From the NCBI GenBank assembly GCA_016710065.1, contig JADJLP010000002.1, forward strand, positions 620,001 to 684,000: DNA of 64,000 bases, written 5' to 3'. Source of the DNA: Candidatus Ideonella esbjergensis. Lineage in GTDB: Bacteria; Pseudomonadota; Gammaproteobacteria; Burkholderiales; Burkholderiaceae_C. Positions 1 to 7,160 of this stretch are shown here, piece by piece. Position 1 is the first letter of the stretch. Each line of letters opens with the position of its first letter. The position numbers were made by a program, and so were the translations under genes. Below the pieces are notes generated by a model. That model saw only the letters and a program-made list of their open reading frames with translations. It did no database searches and was not told where the DNA came from.

Positions 1-303
1 GATGTCTTCGTCCTGCACCGTCATGGCCATGCCGCTCATCACGGCGTTCTTGCGCTTGCCGGCCTTGAATTCGGTGAGTTGCTTGGCGAGGTACTCGGCG
101 TGTTGGCCCTGCAGTATGGGGTTGGCGGGCAGGCCACGCGAACCGTCGTTGGTGTGGCAGGCGCCGCACACGCCGGCGGAAATGGCCTTGCCCTTGGCCA
201 GGTCGACCGGGGCCGGCTTGGCGGCAGCTTCATTGGCGAACACGGGTGCCGCCAGCAGGGCAGCAAACACGGCGGTGATGGCGATCGCGACGGGGTGCTT
301 CAT
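1..303 (-). CDS. c-type cytochrome, C-terminal part beyond window edge
   Basis: Partial gene: 101 codons run from the ATG at 303 to the window edge. The N-terminus is a clear Sec signal peptide (MKHPVAIAITAVFAALLAAP, then VFANEA), so the protein is periplasmic. A haem c attachment motif CGACH follows at about residue 47, in the context KGKAISAGVCGACH. This is typical of small class I and c4-type cytochromes carrying electrons to terminal oxidases. Only one haem site is visible; a c4 cytochrome would have a second beyond the edge. It diverges from engB with 87 bp between the starts. The family is secure; the subtype (c4, c5 or other) is not. Confidence 0.85.
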   Translation of the reverse strand, partial: MKHPVAIAITAVFAALLAAPVFANEAAAKPAPVDLAKGKAISAGVCGACHTNDGSRGLPANPILQGQHAEYLAKQLTEFKAGKRKNAVMSGMAMTVQDEDI

Positions 304-390
304 TTCGAAGATGCCTGGGAGTTGGGGGTGTTCAGGTGGCCTTGCTGCAAAACGCAAGCGGGACCAAAGCTGCGGATTTTACAATGCTCC

Positions 391-1137
391 ATGACCCAAG
401 CCCATCGAACCCGCCCTGCGCCCGCTGCCAGGGCCCCCGCGCCCGCCCTTTCCGAGAGCGCGCGCACGGCGTTGGCCTGGGCCCACACCGCACGTTTTCT
501 GACCACGGCGGCGCAACTGGTGCACCTGCCCGAGGGCGACATGCCCGAGATCGCTTTCGTGGGCCGCAGCAATGCCGGCAAGTCCACGGCCATCAACACG
601 CTGGCCCAGCGACGGCAACTGGCCTTTGCCTCAAAGACCCCCGGCCGCACCCAGCACATCAACTTGTTTGCGCTGGGCCCCAAGGACGCGCCCGACGCCT
701 ACCTGGCCGACCTGCCCGGATACGGCTATGCCTCGGTGGAGCGCGGCGCCAAGCTGCGCTGGCAGAAGGTGATGGCCGACTACCTGGAGGTGCGGCGCAA
801 CCTGCACGGCGTGGTGCTGATGGTGGACAGCCGCCTGGGCTTCACGCCGCTCGATCTGCGACTGCTGGAGTTCATCACCCCGCGCATCAGCAACGGCGCG
901 GTGAAGTTGCTGGTGCTGCTGACCAAGGCCGACAAGCTCAACAAGCGCGAGCAGCAAGAGTCGCTGGCGGCGGTGCAGCAGGTGCTGGGTGAGGTGGCGA
1001 CCGAGGCGTCTGACGTGGGCATCCTGTTGTTCTCGGGCCCCAAGCAAGTGGGCCTGGGCGATCTGGCCGAAACCCTCTACACCTGGATGCACTCTCCGCA
1101 GGTCGATCCGCTTGTGACGCCACCAGAGGCAGCCTGA
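391..1137 (+). CDS. engB: Ribosome biogenesis GTPase EngB (YsxC/YihA)
   Basis: A 248-residue TRAFAC-class GTPase needed for late 50S subunit assembly. G1 is GRSNAGKS at residues 58-65, G3 is DLPG at 107-110 (followed by YGYA), and G4 is TKAD at 178-181. PGRTQHIN gives the conserved G2 threonine. The frame stays open upstream, but the ATG at 391 gives the family's usual N-terminus and length; the first 30 or so residues are a Pro/Ala-rich extension. It converges on the patatin autotransporter gene, with a small palindrome between them. Confidence 0.95.
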   Translation: MTQAHRTRPAPAARAPAPALSESARTALAWAHTARFLTTAAQLVHLPEGDMPEIAFVGRSNAGKSTAINTLAQRRQLAFASKTPGRTQHINLFALGPKDAPDAYLADLPGYGYASVERGAKLRWQKVMADYLEVRRNLHGVVLMVDSRLGFTPLDLRLLEFITPRISNGAVKLLVLLTKADKLNKREQQESLAAVQQVLGEVATEASDVGILLFSGPKQVGLGDLAETLYTWMHSPQVDPLVTPPEAA

Positions 1138-1146
1138 GTCCCTCCC

Positions 1147-1174
1147 CGTCGTTCCCACCTTCGGGGGAATGACG
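1147..1174. repeat. dRS3-like palindrome, possible bidirectional terminator
   Basis: A short palindrome (arms CGTCGTTCCC and GGGAATGACG) between the convergent ends of engB and the plpD-like gene. Its core fits (G/A)TTCCC-N8-GGGAAT, the same pattern as copies near 49.1 kb and 52.95 kb. There is no long T-run, so its terminator role is inferred from position and hairpin potential only. Confidence 0.6.
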
Positions 1175-1177
1175 GAC

Positions 1178-3448
1178 TCAAGGCCGGCCTATGAACAGCG
1201 CCAGGCCGGTCTCGCCCTTGGGCGCCCATGTGAGGCCCAAAAACATCGGCCCGATGCCGGTGTCGGCCCCCAGGTAGAGGCTGGCGCCGGTGCGCAGGCC
1301 GCTCAGGCTCATCTGCCGCCGGTCGGCCCAGCCGTTGCCGGCCTCCAGCGTGGCGCCCACGAAGAAGCCGCGCGCAAACACCGGCGTGTCGGCCAGGCGC
1401 TGGTACCAGCCCAACCGGGCCAGGGCCACGGCGTTGCCCGCCACCTGGCCCAGGCGATAGCCCGAGAGCTGCTGGAAGCCGCCCAGTTCGTACTGGCCGG
1501 CCAGCGCGCTGTTGCGTGCGTCTGAGGCCTTGATCTGCCCGTAAAGGCTGAAGCTGTGCGGGCCACGGCTCACCACGCCCAAGCCCTCGGCCTCCAGGCG
1601 AAACAGGTTCTGGCTGCTGGCCTCCACGTGGCGGCCGTATTGCAGCTCGCCCACCAGGCGGTAGCCGCGCTGGGGGAAGTTGGCAAAGTCCAGCTGGTCC
1701 ACCACCACCCTGGCGCGGGCAGCGGTTTCGCGCCAGGTATCACCCTGGGTGGTGCCGGTGTAGCTGGCGGCGAACAGCAGTGGTGTGGTTCGGCCGCCAG
1801 CGTTGACCAGGCCATAGCGCACCTCGCCCAGGTTGCCCCAGGGCTGGCCCAGGTCCAGTCCAAAGCGGCCGTCGGACTGGCGCACCTGGCCCACCTCGGC
1901 GCCGGCATCGCTCTGGAACAGCGATTGCACATGGCGTGATGCGCTGGCGTGGCCCGAGACAAACCAGTCGTCCCACAGGCCCAGGTTCCAGTTGAGTGGA
2001 TGGTAGAGCTCGGTGTAAAAGCCCGGCACCTCACCGATCTGCACGCGGTTGCGCCACTCGGTGCCGCTGGCGGTGAGCCAATGCCGGTTCAGGCTGAGCT
2101 TGACGTTGAAGGCGCTGCGGCCGCTGAAATCGGTGGACAGGTCCAGCCCGGCGCGCAGGTAGTTCGGGCCCCAGGGCTTGTCCTCCAGGTCGAACAGCAG
2201 CATGGCGCCGTTGTCGCCGTCGATCACGTGGTAGTCGGTGCGCACGTAGTCGCCGCTGGCGGCCAGGGTACGGGCATCGCGGGCCGCCTTGGTGGCGTCG
2301 AAGGGCTCGCCCACGCGCGACTGCAATTGCGACTCGAAGCGCTTGGGGTTGGTGAACGACGTGCCCTCGAAGGCCAGGGCCTGGATGGTTTGCGGGGTGG
2401 CGGCCTGCGGCCGGTGGGCCTCGCGCCAGCCCGCGTACTGGGCCTCGGGCAGGGCAAAGGCGGCCAGCCGTGCGGCGAAAGCATGGGCGCCGTCCTCGCC
2501 CAGCGCAATCAGCTCGGGTGTCTTGCCGAAGTCACCCGAGGTTAGCCGGCCGAGATTGGGCGCGATCAGTATGTCGGTCGGCTTGAGCGTGGCCAGGCTG
2601 CGCCTGACGTTCTGCTCGGTCAGGATGTTGATCATCTGGGCCGTGAGGCCTATGGCCGAGTTCAGCGTTTCGCGCGGTGCCAGCGGCGTGCCGATGTTGA
2701 CCACGATGACCACGTCGGCCCCCATGGCCCGCGCCACGTCGATCGGCACGTTGTTCACCAGGCCACCATCGCCCAGCACGCGGCCATCGCGCTCGGTGCT
2801 GGGGAACACGCCAGGCACGCTCATGCTCGAGCGCAGGGCCATGGCCAGATCGCCATGGTCGATCACCACCATGTCGCCGCTCTCCATGTCGGTGGCGATG
2901 GCGCGAAACGGTATCGGCAGGTCGTCGAAACGTTCCACCTGCCGCACTGGCAAGGTGAAGTACCGCAGCATCGATTCCAGGCCGCGGCTGGACACGGCGC
3001 CCTGCGGCGCATGGAACTCACCGTTGCGGTAACCCAGCTCGATGGCGCTGGCGATCTCGAAGTCTTCTTCCTTGCGGCGCTGCGAGAGCTGCTGGCGGCT
3101 CACGCGGGTGGCGAAGAGCTTGTCCCAATCCACCTTCAGCAGCTCGTGTTCGATCTGGCCCGCGCTCATGCCGCTGGCATACAGGCCGCCAATGATGGCG
3201 CCCATCGAGGTGCCGGCAATCACGTCCACCGGGATGCGTTCGCGCTCCAGCACCTTGAGCACGCCCACGTGGGTGAGGCCGCGTGCGCCGCCACCTGAGA
3301 GCACCAGGCCGATGCGGGGGCGCTTTGGCCCAGGTTCGGCCTGTGGTACCGGGTCTGCGGCCCAGGCGGTGCCACTCAGGAATACCGGGATGACAACGAG
3401 GAGTGCCAGCAGGCCTTGCTGTGCTGCTTGATGAATGACTCGGCCCAT
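1178..3448 (-). CDS. PlpD-type patatin phospholipase autotransporter (type Vd)
   Basis: A 756-residue protein with a signal peptide (cleavage near residue 30 in GTAWAADP), then a patatin domain. The oxyanion loop SGGGARG is at residues 51-57, the nucleophile elbow GTSMG has Ser81, and the dyad Asp227 lies in LGDGG. Residues about 340-410 look like a single POTRA segment (LAFEGTSFTNPKRFESQLQ). The rest is a Gly/aromatic-rich beta-barrel of the BamA/Omp85 surface-antigen type. This matches Pseudomonas PlpD (about 730 aa), which exports its own lipase domain across the outer membrane. Substrate and surface release are not visible from sequence. Confidence 0.88.
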   Translation of the reverse strand: MGRVIHQAAQQGLLALLVVIPVFLSGTAWAADPVPQAEPGPKRPRIGLVLSGGGARGLTHVGVLKVLERERIPVDVIAGTSMGAIIGGLYASGMSAGQIEHELLKVDWDKLFATRVSRQQLSQRRKEEDFEIASAIELGYRNGEFHAPQGAVSSRGLESMLRYFTLPVRQVERFDDLPIPFRAIATDMESGDMVVIDHGDLAMALRSSMSVPGVFPSTERDGRVLGDGGLVNNVPIDVARAMGADVVIVVNIGTPLAPRETLNSAIGLTAQMINILTEQNVRRSLATLKPTDILIAPNLGRLTSGDFGKTPELIALGEDGAHAFAARLAAFALPEAQYAGWREAHRPQAATPQTIQALAFEGTSFTNPKRFESQLQSRVGEPFDATKAARDARTLAASGDYVRTDYHVIDGDNGAMLLFDLEDKPWGPNYLRAGLDLSTDFSGRSAFNVKLSLNRHWLTASGTEWRNRVQIGEVPGFYTELYHPLNWNLGLWDDWFVSGHASASRHVQSLFQSDAGAEVGQVRQSDGRFGLDLGQPWGNLGEVRYGLVNAGGRTTPLLFAASYTGTTQGDTWRETAARARVVVDQLDFANFPQRGYRLVGELQYGRHVEASSQNLFRLEAEGLGVVSRGPHSFSLYGQIKASDARNSALAGQYELGGFQQLSGYRLGQVAGNAVALARLGWYQRLADTPVFARGFFVGATLEAGNGWADRRQMSLSGLRTGASLYLGADTGIGPMFLGLTWAPKGETGLALFIGRP

Positions 3449-3515
3449 ACCGGCATTTTGCTTGACGCACTTGGGGCCACCGAAAGACGGCCGTTGCGCA
3501 AGGCACCGCTGGGCC

Positions 3516-3821
3516 TCAGCGGGCCGCTTGCTGGCGCGATTCGGTGTGCCCTTGCGCGGCGTCCTCGCGTGGGGATTCGTCGTCGGTGAGCAAGTTCATC
3601 CGCACGCTGTCGGGGGCCTTGGCCACATCGCGCGCATCGACCCTGCCCACAAACTTCCAGCCGGCCGGCAGTTTGACAAATACATAGCCTGTGGGCGGGT
3701 CCAGATAGACCGTGTAGTCAGCGACCATCCTCCCTACGGGCTGGCTCTGAGACAACGCAGGCGAGGCGACGACGAGGGCGAACACAGACGCGGCGAGCAG
3801 GGGGCGAAAGAAGTGGGCCAT
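3516..3821 (-). CDS. Small secreted protein of unknown function
   Basis: A 101-residue protein with a good signal peptide (hydrophobic core LLAASVFALVVAS, AxA-like site at PALSQS). The mature part contains YTVYLDPPTGYVFVKLPAGW and a hydrophilic tail; no family was recognised. AAGGA lies 5 nt upstream of the ATG, which supports expression. It sits 67 bp upstream of the patatin autotransporter on the same strand and could be co-transcribed with it. Confidence 0.65.
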   Translation of the reverse strand: MAHFFRPLLAASVFALVVASPALSQSQPVGRMVADYTVYLDPPTGYVFVKLPAGWKFVGRVDARDVAKAPDSVRMNLLTDDESPREDAAQGHTESRQQAAR

Positions 3822-3884
3822 GACGATCCTTGTGGGTGAGGGGTTTCAGGTGAGCAGACACGACTGCCCGGCTGCATGGGGCCG

Positions 3885-4742
3885 CTATGCCGCCACCGAC
3901 AGAGCCGTGCGCTGGCCCAGCAGGAGGCGCAAGCGGGGCAGGGCGGCCTCGGCGGCCCGGCGGCCCAGGTCGAGCAGGTAGGGCATGGCCTCGGTGTCGA
4001 ACAGGCCCACGCGGCGCTCCAGGGCCGGCACCATCAGCACCAGGCGGTGGGGGTCCGCGTTGGCCAATTGCGCGTCCAGCAGGTTGTTGGACAGCGCTGC
4101 GGTGACGCGCGTTGCCAGGCGCGAGGCCGAGCTGGCGCGCTGCGGGAACGGCACCCTGAAGCCCAGCGCCAGCACCACGTGGCTGGGCTCGGCGGCGGCC
4201 ACAGGCAGCGGCTGCGAGAGGCTGCCGTCCACCAGCAGGCGCTCGCCCCAAGGCTGCGGTGCAAACAGAAACGGCAGGGCCACGCTGGCGCGCAAGGCCT
4301 CCACCACACTGCCACTGCGCAGCGCCACGCCTTCGCCGCTGAGCGCGTCGGTGGCTTGGACGTGCATGGGTGTGGCAAGTTGCTCGAGCCGGCTGTCACC
4401 AAAGGCCTGGCGCAAGCGCTCACGGATCAGCCGGTCGTCGCGCATGGCAAAGTCGTCACCAAAGCGCATCAGGCCGGGCAAGGCCAGTTCCAGTAGTGCG
4501 CGGTGGCGCCGGCGGCTGGTGATCTCGCGCGACCACAGCTGTGTGGCCTGGCGGATAGCCTCGGGTGCCCGGCAGCCCATGGCCAGCAGCGCGCCAAAGA
4601 CGGCGCCAGCGCTGCAGCCGGCCACTGCGGCGGGATGCAGGCCCTCGCGTTGCAAGACCTCGGCCACGCCCAGGCCCGCCACGCTCTTGACGCCACCGCT
4701 GCCCAGCACCAGGGTGAAGGGGCGATTGATGGGGAGTGTCAT
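3885..4742 (-). CDS. Patatin-like phospholipase family protein (RssA-like)
   Basis: A 285-residue, single-domain patatin fold. The oxyanion loop GSGGVKS is at residues 14-20, the nucleophile elbow GCSAG has Ser44, and the catalytic Asp172 lies in VDGSLSQPLP, where DGS replaces the usual DGG. No signal peptide is visible, so it is probably cytoplasmic, like E. coli RssA. It is the second patatin gene within 4 kb, but unlike the larger one it lacks POTRA and barrel domains. Substrate unknown. Confidence 0.85.
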   Translation of the reverse strand: MTLPINRPFTLVLGSGGVKSVAGLGVAEVLQREGLHPAAVAGCSAGAVFGALLAMGCRAPEAIRQATQLWSREITSRRRHRALLELALPGLMRFGDDFAMRDDRLIRERLRQAFGDSRLEQLATPMHVQATDALSGEGVALRSGSVVEALRASVALPFLFAPQPWGERLLVDGSLSQPLPVAAAEPSHVVLALGFRVPFPQRASSASRLATRVTAALSNNLLDAQLANADPHRLVLMVPALERRVGLFDTEAMPYLLDLGRRAAEAALPRLRLLLGQRTALSVAA

Positions 4743-4754
4743 GGTGGCACCGGC

Positions 4755-5447
4755 TCAATGCAGGGGACTGTCTGGCAGGCCGACATGCACTCCGAACACG
4801 CGCCTGAGCAGAGCGTCTGCCACTCGGCTCGCCAGGCCTTCTGGCGGCGTTGCTGGGGCGGCGTGCAGGTCGCGCTCCACCCAGACCAACTGCGGGTCAT
4901 GCCGATGTGCGCTGCAATGAAAGTGGCAGCGCTGCATCAAACCCAGCATGGCCGGGTTGTCGTGCCACACCTCGCCGCACAGGCGTGTTGCGCCCTGCAG
5001 GTTCGCCACTTCAGCCAGGGCCTGCATCAAGCGCTGGCCAATGCCGTGCTGCTGCCAGCGGTCGGCCACGGCAATGGCAAATTCAGCCTGGCGCGTTCCG
5101 ACGCTGCAAGCCAGGCGGCCCTCGGCCACGGGCTCTTCCAGATGACCCGTGCGGCGTGTGACCAGGTAGGCAGCGTCGTGTTCGAAGTTGAGCGCGCACA
5201 TCTCAGCCAGGCGCGCGCCTGAAACCGTGCCCATCGAGATCAGAAAGCGGTGAAAACGCGAGCGCGAACCCAAGCCCTGGTTCAGCAAGTGGCCCAGCAA
5301 AGGCGCATCGGCCGGGCGCAGCGGTCGCAGCAGGCAATGGCCGCCCTGAGTGTCTTGCCAGCGCTGGTGCCAGTCGCCCGCCAGGGGCGAGGCCAAGCCT
5401 GCGGCAGGCCACGTGCCGGGTGTACCCAGGCCATGAAGGAATGACAT
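4755..5447 (-). CDS. GNAT family N-acetyltransferase
   Basis: A 230-residue protein with a GNAT core. ISMGTVSGARLAEM and EFAIAVADRWQQHGIGQRLM are acetyl-CoA-binding motif A (Q-x-x-G-I-G), followed by LCGEVWHDNPAMLGLMQRCHF as motif B. I chose the ATG at 5447 because AAGGGGGC precedes it; the reading frame extends to 5513 without such a site. Family members of this type often resemble the acetyltransferase domain of protein lysine acetylases, but nothing here fixes the substrate. It ends 12 bp before the RssA-like gene, suggesting co-transcription. Confidence 0.8.
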   Translation of the reverse strand: MSFLHGLGTPGTWPAAGLASPLAGDWHQRWQDTQGGHCLLRPLRPADAPLLGHLLNQGLGSRSRFHRFLISMGTVSGARLAEMCALNFEHDAAYLVTRRTGHLEEPVAEGRLACSVGTRQAEFAIAVADRWQQHGIGQRLMQALAEVANLQGATRLCGEVWHDNPAMLGLMQRCHFHCSAHRHDPQLVWVERDLHAAPATPPEGLASRVADALLRRVFGVHVGLPDSPLH

Positions 5448-5567
5448 GTTGCGAGCCCCCTTGTGGTGGTGAGGCGCCGAATAAGTCGGTGCCCTGCCAC
5501 AGGGGATTCGCAAACGCCGGTCTGCACACGACAGACCCTGACCAATGAAACTAGGGGGCAGGCTCGA

Positions 5568-6158
5568 TCAGGTCGGACTCAGTGCGCCCTGCAGCAGCAG
5601 GCGCGCCTTCTCCCACCGGCGCTGCACGGTGCGTTCGGACACCCCGGTCATCGCAGCGATGTCGGCGAAGGTGAAGCCGCTGAAGAACTTCAGGTCCACC
5701 ACATGGGCCAGGGCCGGTTCATGCTGGGCCAACTCGTCCAGCGCATCGCTGAGCGTGGTCAGCCCCTCGGGCCCGGCACATTGCTCGGCCGCCAGGGTGT
5801 CGAAGCTGGTGATGTCGAGCCCGCCGCCCCGCTTGGCGGCCGTGCGCGCGCGCACGTGGTCGATCACCAGGCCGCGCATGGCGCGCGCGGCGTAGGCGAG
5901 GAAGTGCTGCTCGTTGGTGAACGCCAGGCCATGTCGCTGACTGATGGCGAGGTAGGCTTCGTGCAGCAAGGTGGTGGTGCCCAGTGTGGCCACGGAGCCA
6001 TAACGGCCCGCCTCACGTCGCGCCATGCGTCGCAATGCGTCGTAGAGCACTGCAAAGAGTTCGCTGCGCCCGGCCGTGTCGCCGGCTTCGGCGCGTTGCA
6101 CCAGTTGCTGGAGTTCGGGTTCGACTTGGGCTGGAAGGTCTGACACGTCCCGCTCCAT
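5568..6158 (-). CDS. ECF-like sigma factor lacking the acidic sigma-2.2 motif
   Basis: A 196-residue (from the ATG at 6158) sigma-70 family protein of the TIGR02999/PF07638 type. The sigma-2 region runs from LQQLVQRAEAG to AMRGLVIDHVRARTAAKRGG; sigma-4 is DIAAMTGVSERTVQRRWEKARLLL. The DAED-type acidic cluster that contacts core polymerase in most ECF sigmas is replaced by the Thr-rich stretch VATLGTTTLLHEAYLAI. Sigmas of this kind (ECF43, such as Vibrio EcfP) are switched on by threonine phosphorylation from a linked Hanks kinase, and such a kinase lies 1 kb upstream. No anti-sigma gene is adjacent. The start is uncertain: 6215 would also be possible and neither site has a convincing RBS. Confidence 0.82.
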   Translation of the reverse strand: MERDVSDLPAQVEPELQQLVQRAEAGDTAGRSELFAVLYDALRRMARREAGRYGSVATLGTTTLLHEAYLAISQRHGLAFTNEQHFLAYAARAMRGLVIDHVRARTAAKRGGGLDITSFDTLAAEQCAGPEGLTTLSDALDELAQHEPALAHVVDLKFFSGFTFADIAAMTGVSERTVQRRWEKARLLLQGALSPT

Positions 6159-6240
6159 TGAAATCAGGAGCAGGCAGTTTAGAGCGAGCGCATCAATGCC
6201 TGGCTCCGCTGCCATCGGCAGCCAGGGCTTTCAGGTGGCG

Positions 6241-7041
6241 TCAAGGCTGAGGCTTGGCGGCGGCCTTCACAACCCCGGTGCGAACGGTGGTGACATAGCG
6301 CACCGGCAGCTTGCACAGCGCATCGCTTCGACCCTTGACTTGAGAGCCATCCTGGAGGGTGTAGAGCCCCTTGATACGCAGCCACAAGGTCCATTCGGCA
6401 GGCGCTGCCGCGCTGGCCGGCTTGGTCCCAGCTGCCGCCGCCGACTTGCCTGCGGCTCTGCCGCTGTTGCTGCCGATGGGGCCTGTGTCGGTGACACGCC
6501 AATCGGGAGGGGCGGCCAGGTCAACGCTGCCAAACCAACTGGCATGGCGCGTGTCTGACTGATAGGCCGCCGACAAGGAGGTGACGCGCAGACTCTCGTC
6601 CGGCTGGTAGCCGGGGGCGCCAACGGGCTCTTTGAACACGCCGACATCGGCCTGGATGACCCGCACCGATTTGGCTGCGGCGGGCACCAGCTTTTCCAGG
6701 TTCAGAACGTCGTAGTTGAGGTGGGCCACCACGCCGCTACCGGCCTGGATGGACTGCACCACGCTCACTCCGCCATAGGCCAGTGGCACCGGCAGAGGTG
6801 CCAGCAGCGACGTCATGCCGATGCGGCCGCAACAGGCGCCTTCCTCATCGCGATCGCTCGTCACCTCGACGGACACCTGGCAAGCTGCCAGAGCCTGCTG
6901 GGGGTTCAGGACCGAGCCCGGCGCAGTCGTGATGGCGCCCGGCCGCGCAAGCTGCGCGTTGGCCCACAGTGGGGCCGCAGCCAACAGGCCTGCGACCAGC
7001 AGGTGGGTGGCTCGAAAGTTCAAGGCACAACTGTTGTGCAT
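6241..7041 (-). CDS. Secreted protein of unknown function in the sigma/kinase locus
   Basis: A 266-residue protein with a signal peptide (VAGLLAAAPLWANAQ, cleavage near residue 30). The mature region is beta-rich, with a CC pair (EGACCGRIGM) and a final Cys in DALCKLPVRY. A Ser/Ala/Gly-rich linker at about 190-215 precedes a tail with WTLWLRIKGLYTL. GGAGGAG lies just upstream of the ATG. It sits between the kinase and the sigma factor on the same strand, so it may be a target or partner of that pathway; this is inference from position. No family was recognised. Confidence 0.7.
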   Translation of the reverse strand: MHNSCALNFRATHLLVAGLLAAAPLWANAQLARPGAITTAPGSVLNPQQALAACQVSVEVTSDRDEEGACCGRIGMTSLLAPLPVPLAYGGVSVVQSIQAGSGVVAHLNYDVLNLEKLVPAAAKSVRVIQADVGVFKEPVGAPGYQPDESLRVTSLSAAYQSDTRHASWFGSVDLAAPPDWRVTDTGPIGSNSGRAAGKSAAAAGTKPASAAAPAEWTLWLRIKGLYTLQDGSQVKGRSDALCKLPVRYVTTVRTGVVKAAAKPQP

Positions 7042-7160
7042 GGTGAATCTCCTCCAGAAATGTTGCCCACGTGGCGCAGAACGAAATCCTCGCGCTGCTC
7101 TATGGATCGATTTTCAAGGTTCAAACATGACAGACACGCCTTCAAAGAGGCATGCACCGC

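Noticed and set aside
79..390. N-terminal extension of engB across the divergent promoter region
   Set aside because: It would add about 100 residues absent from the family and overlap the cytochrome gene's signal peptide on the other strand.
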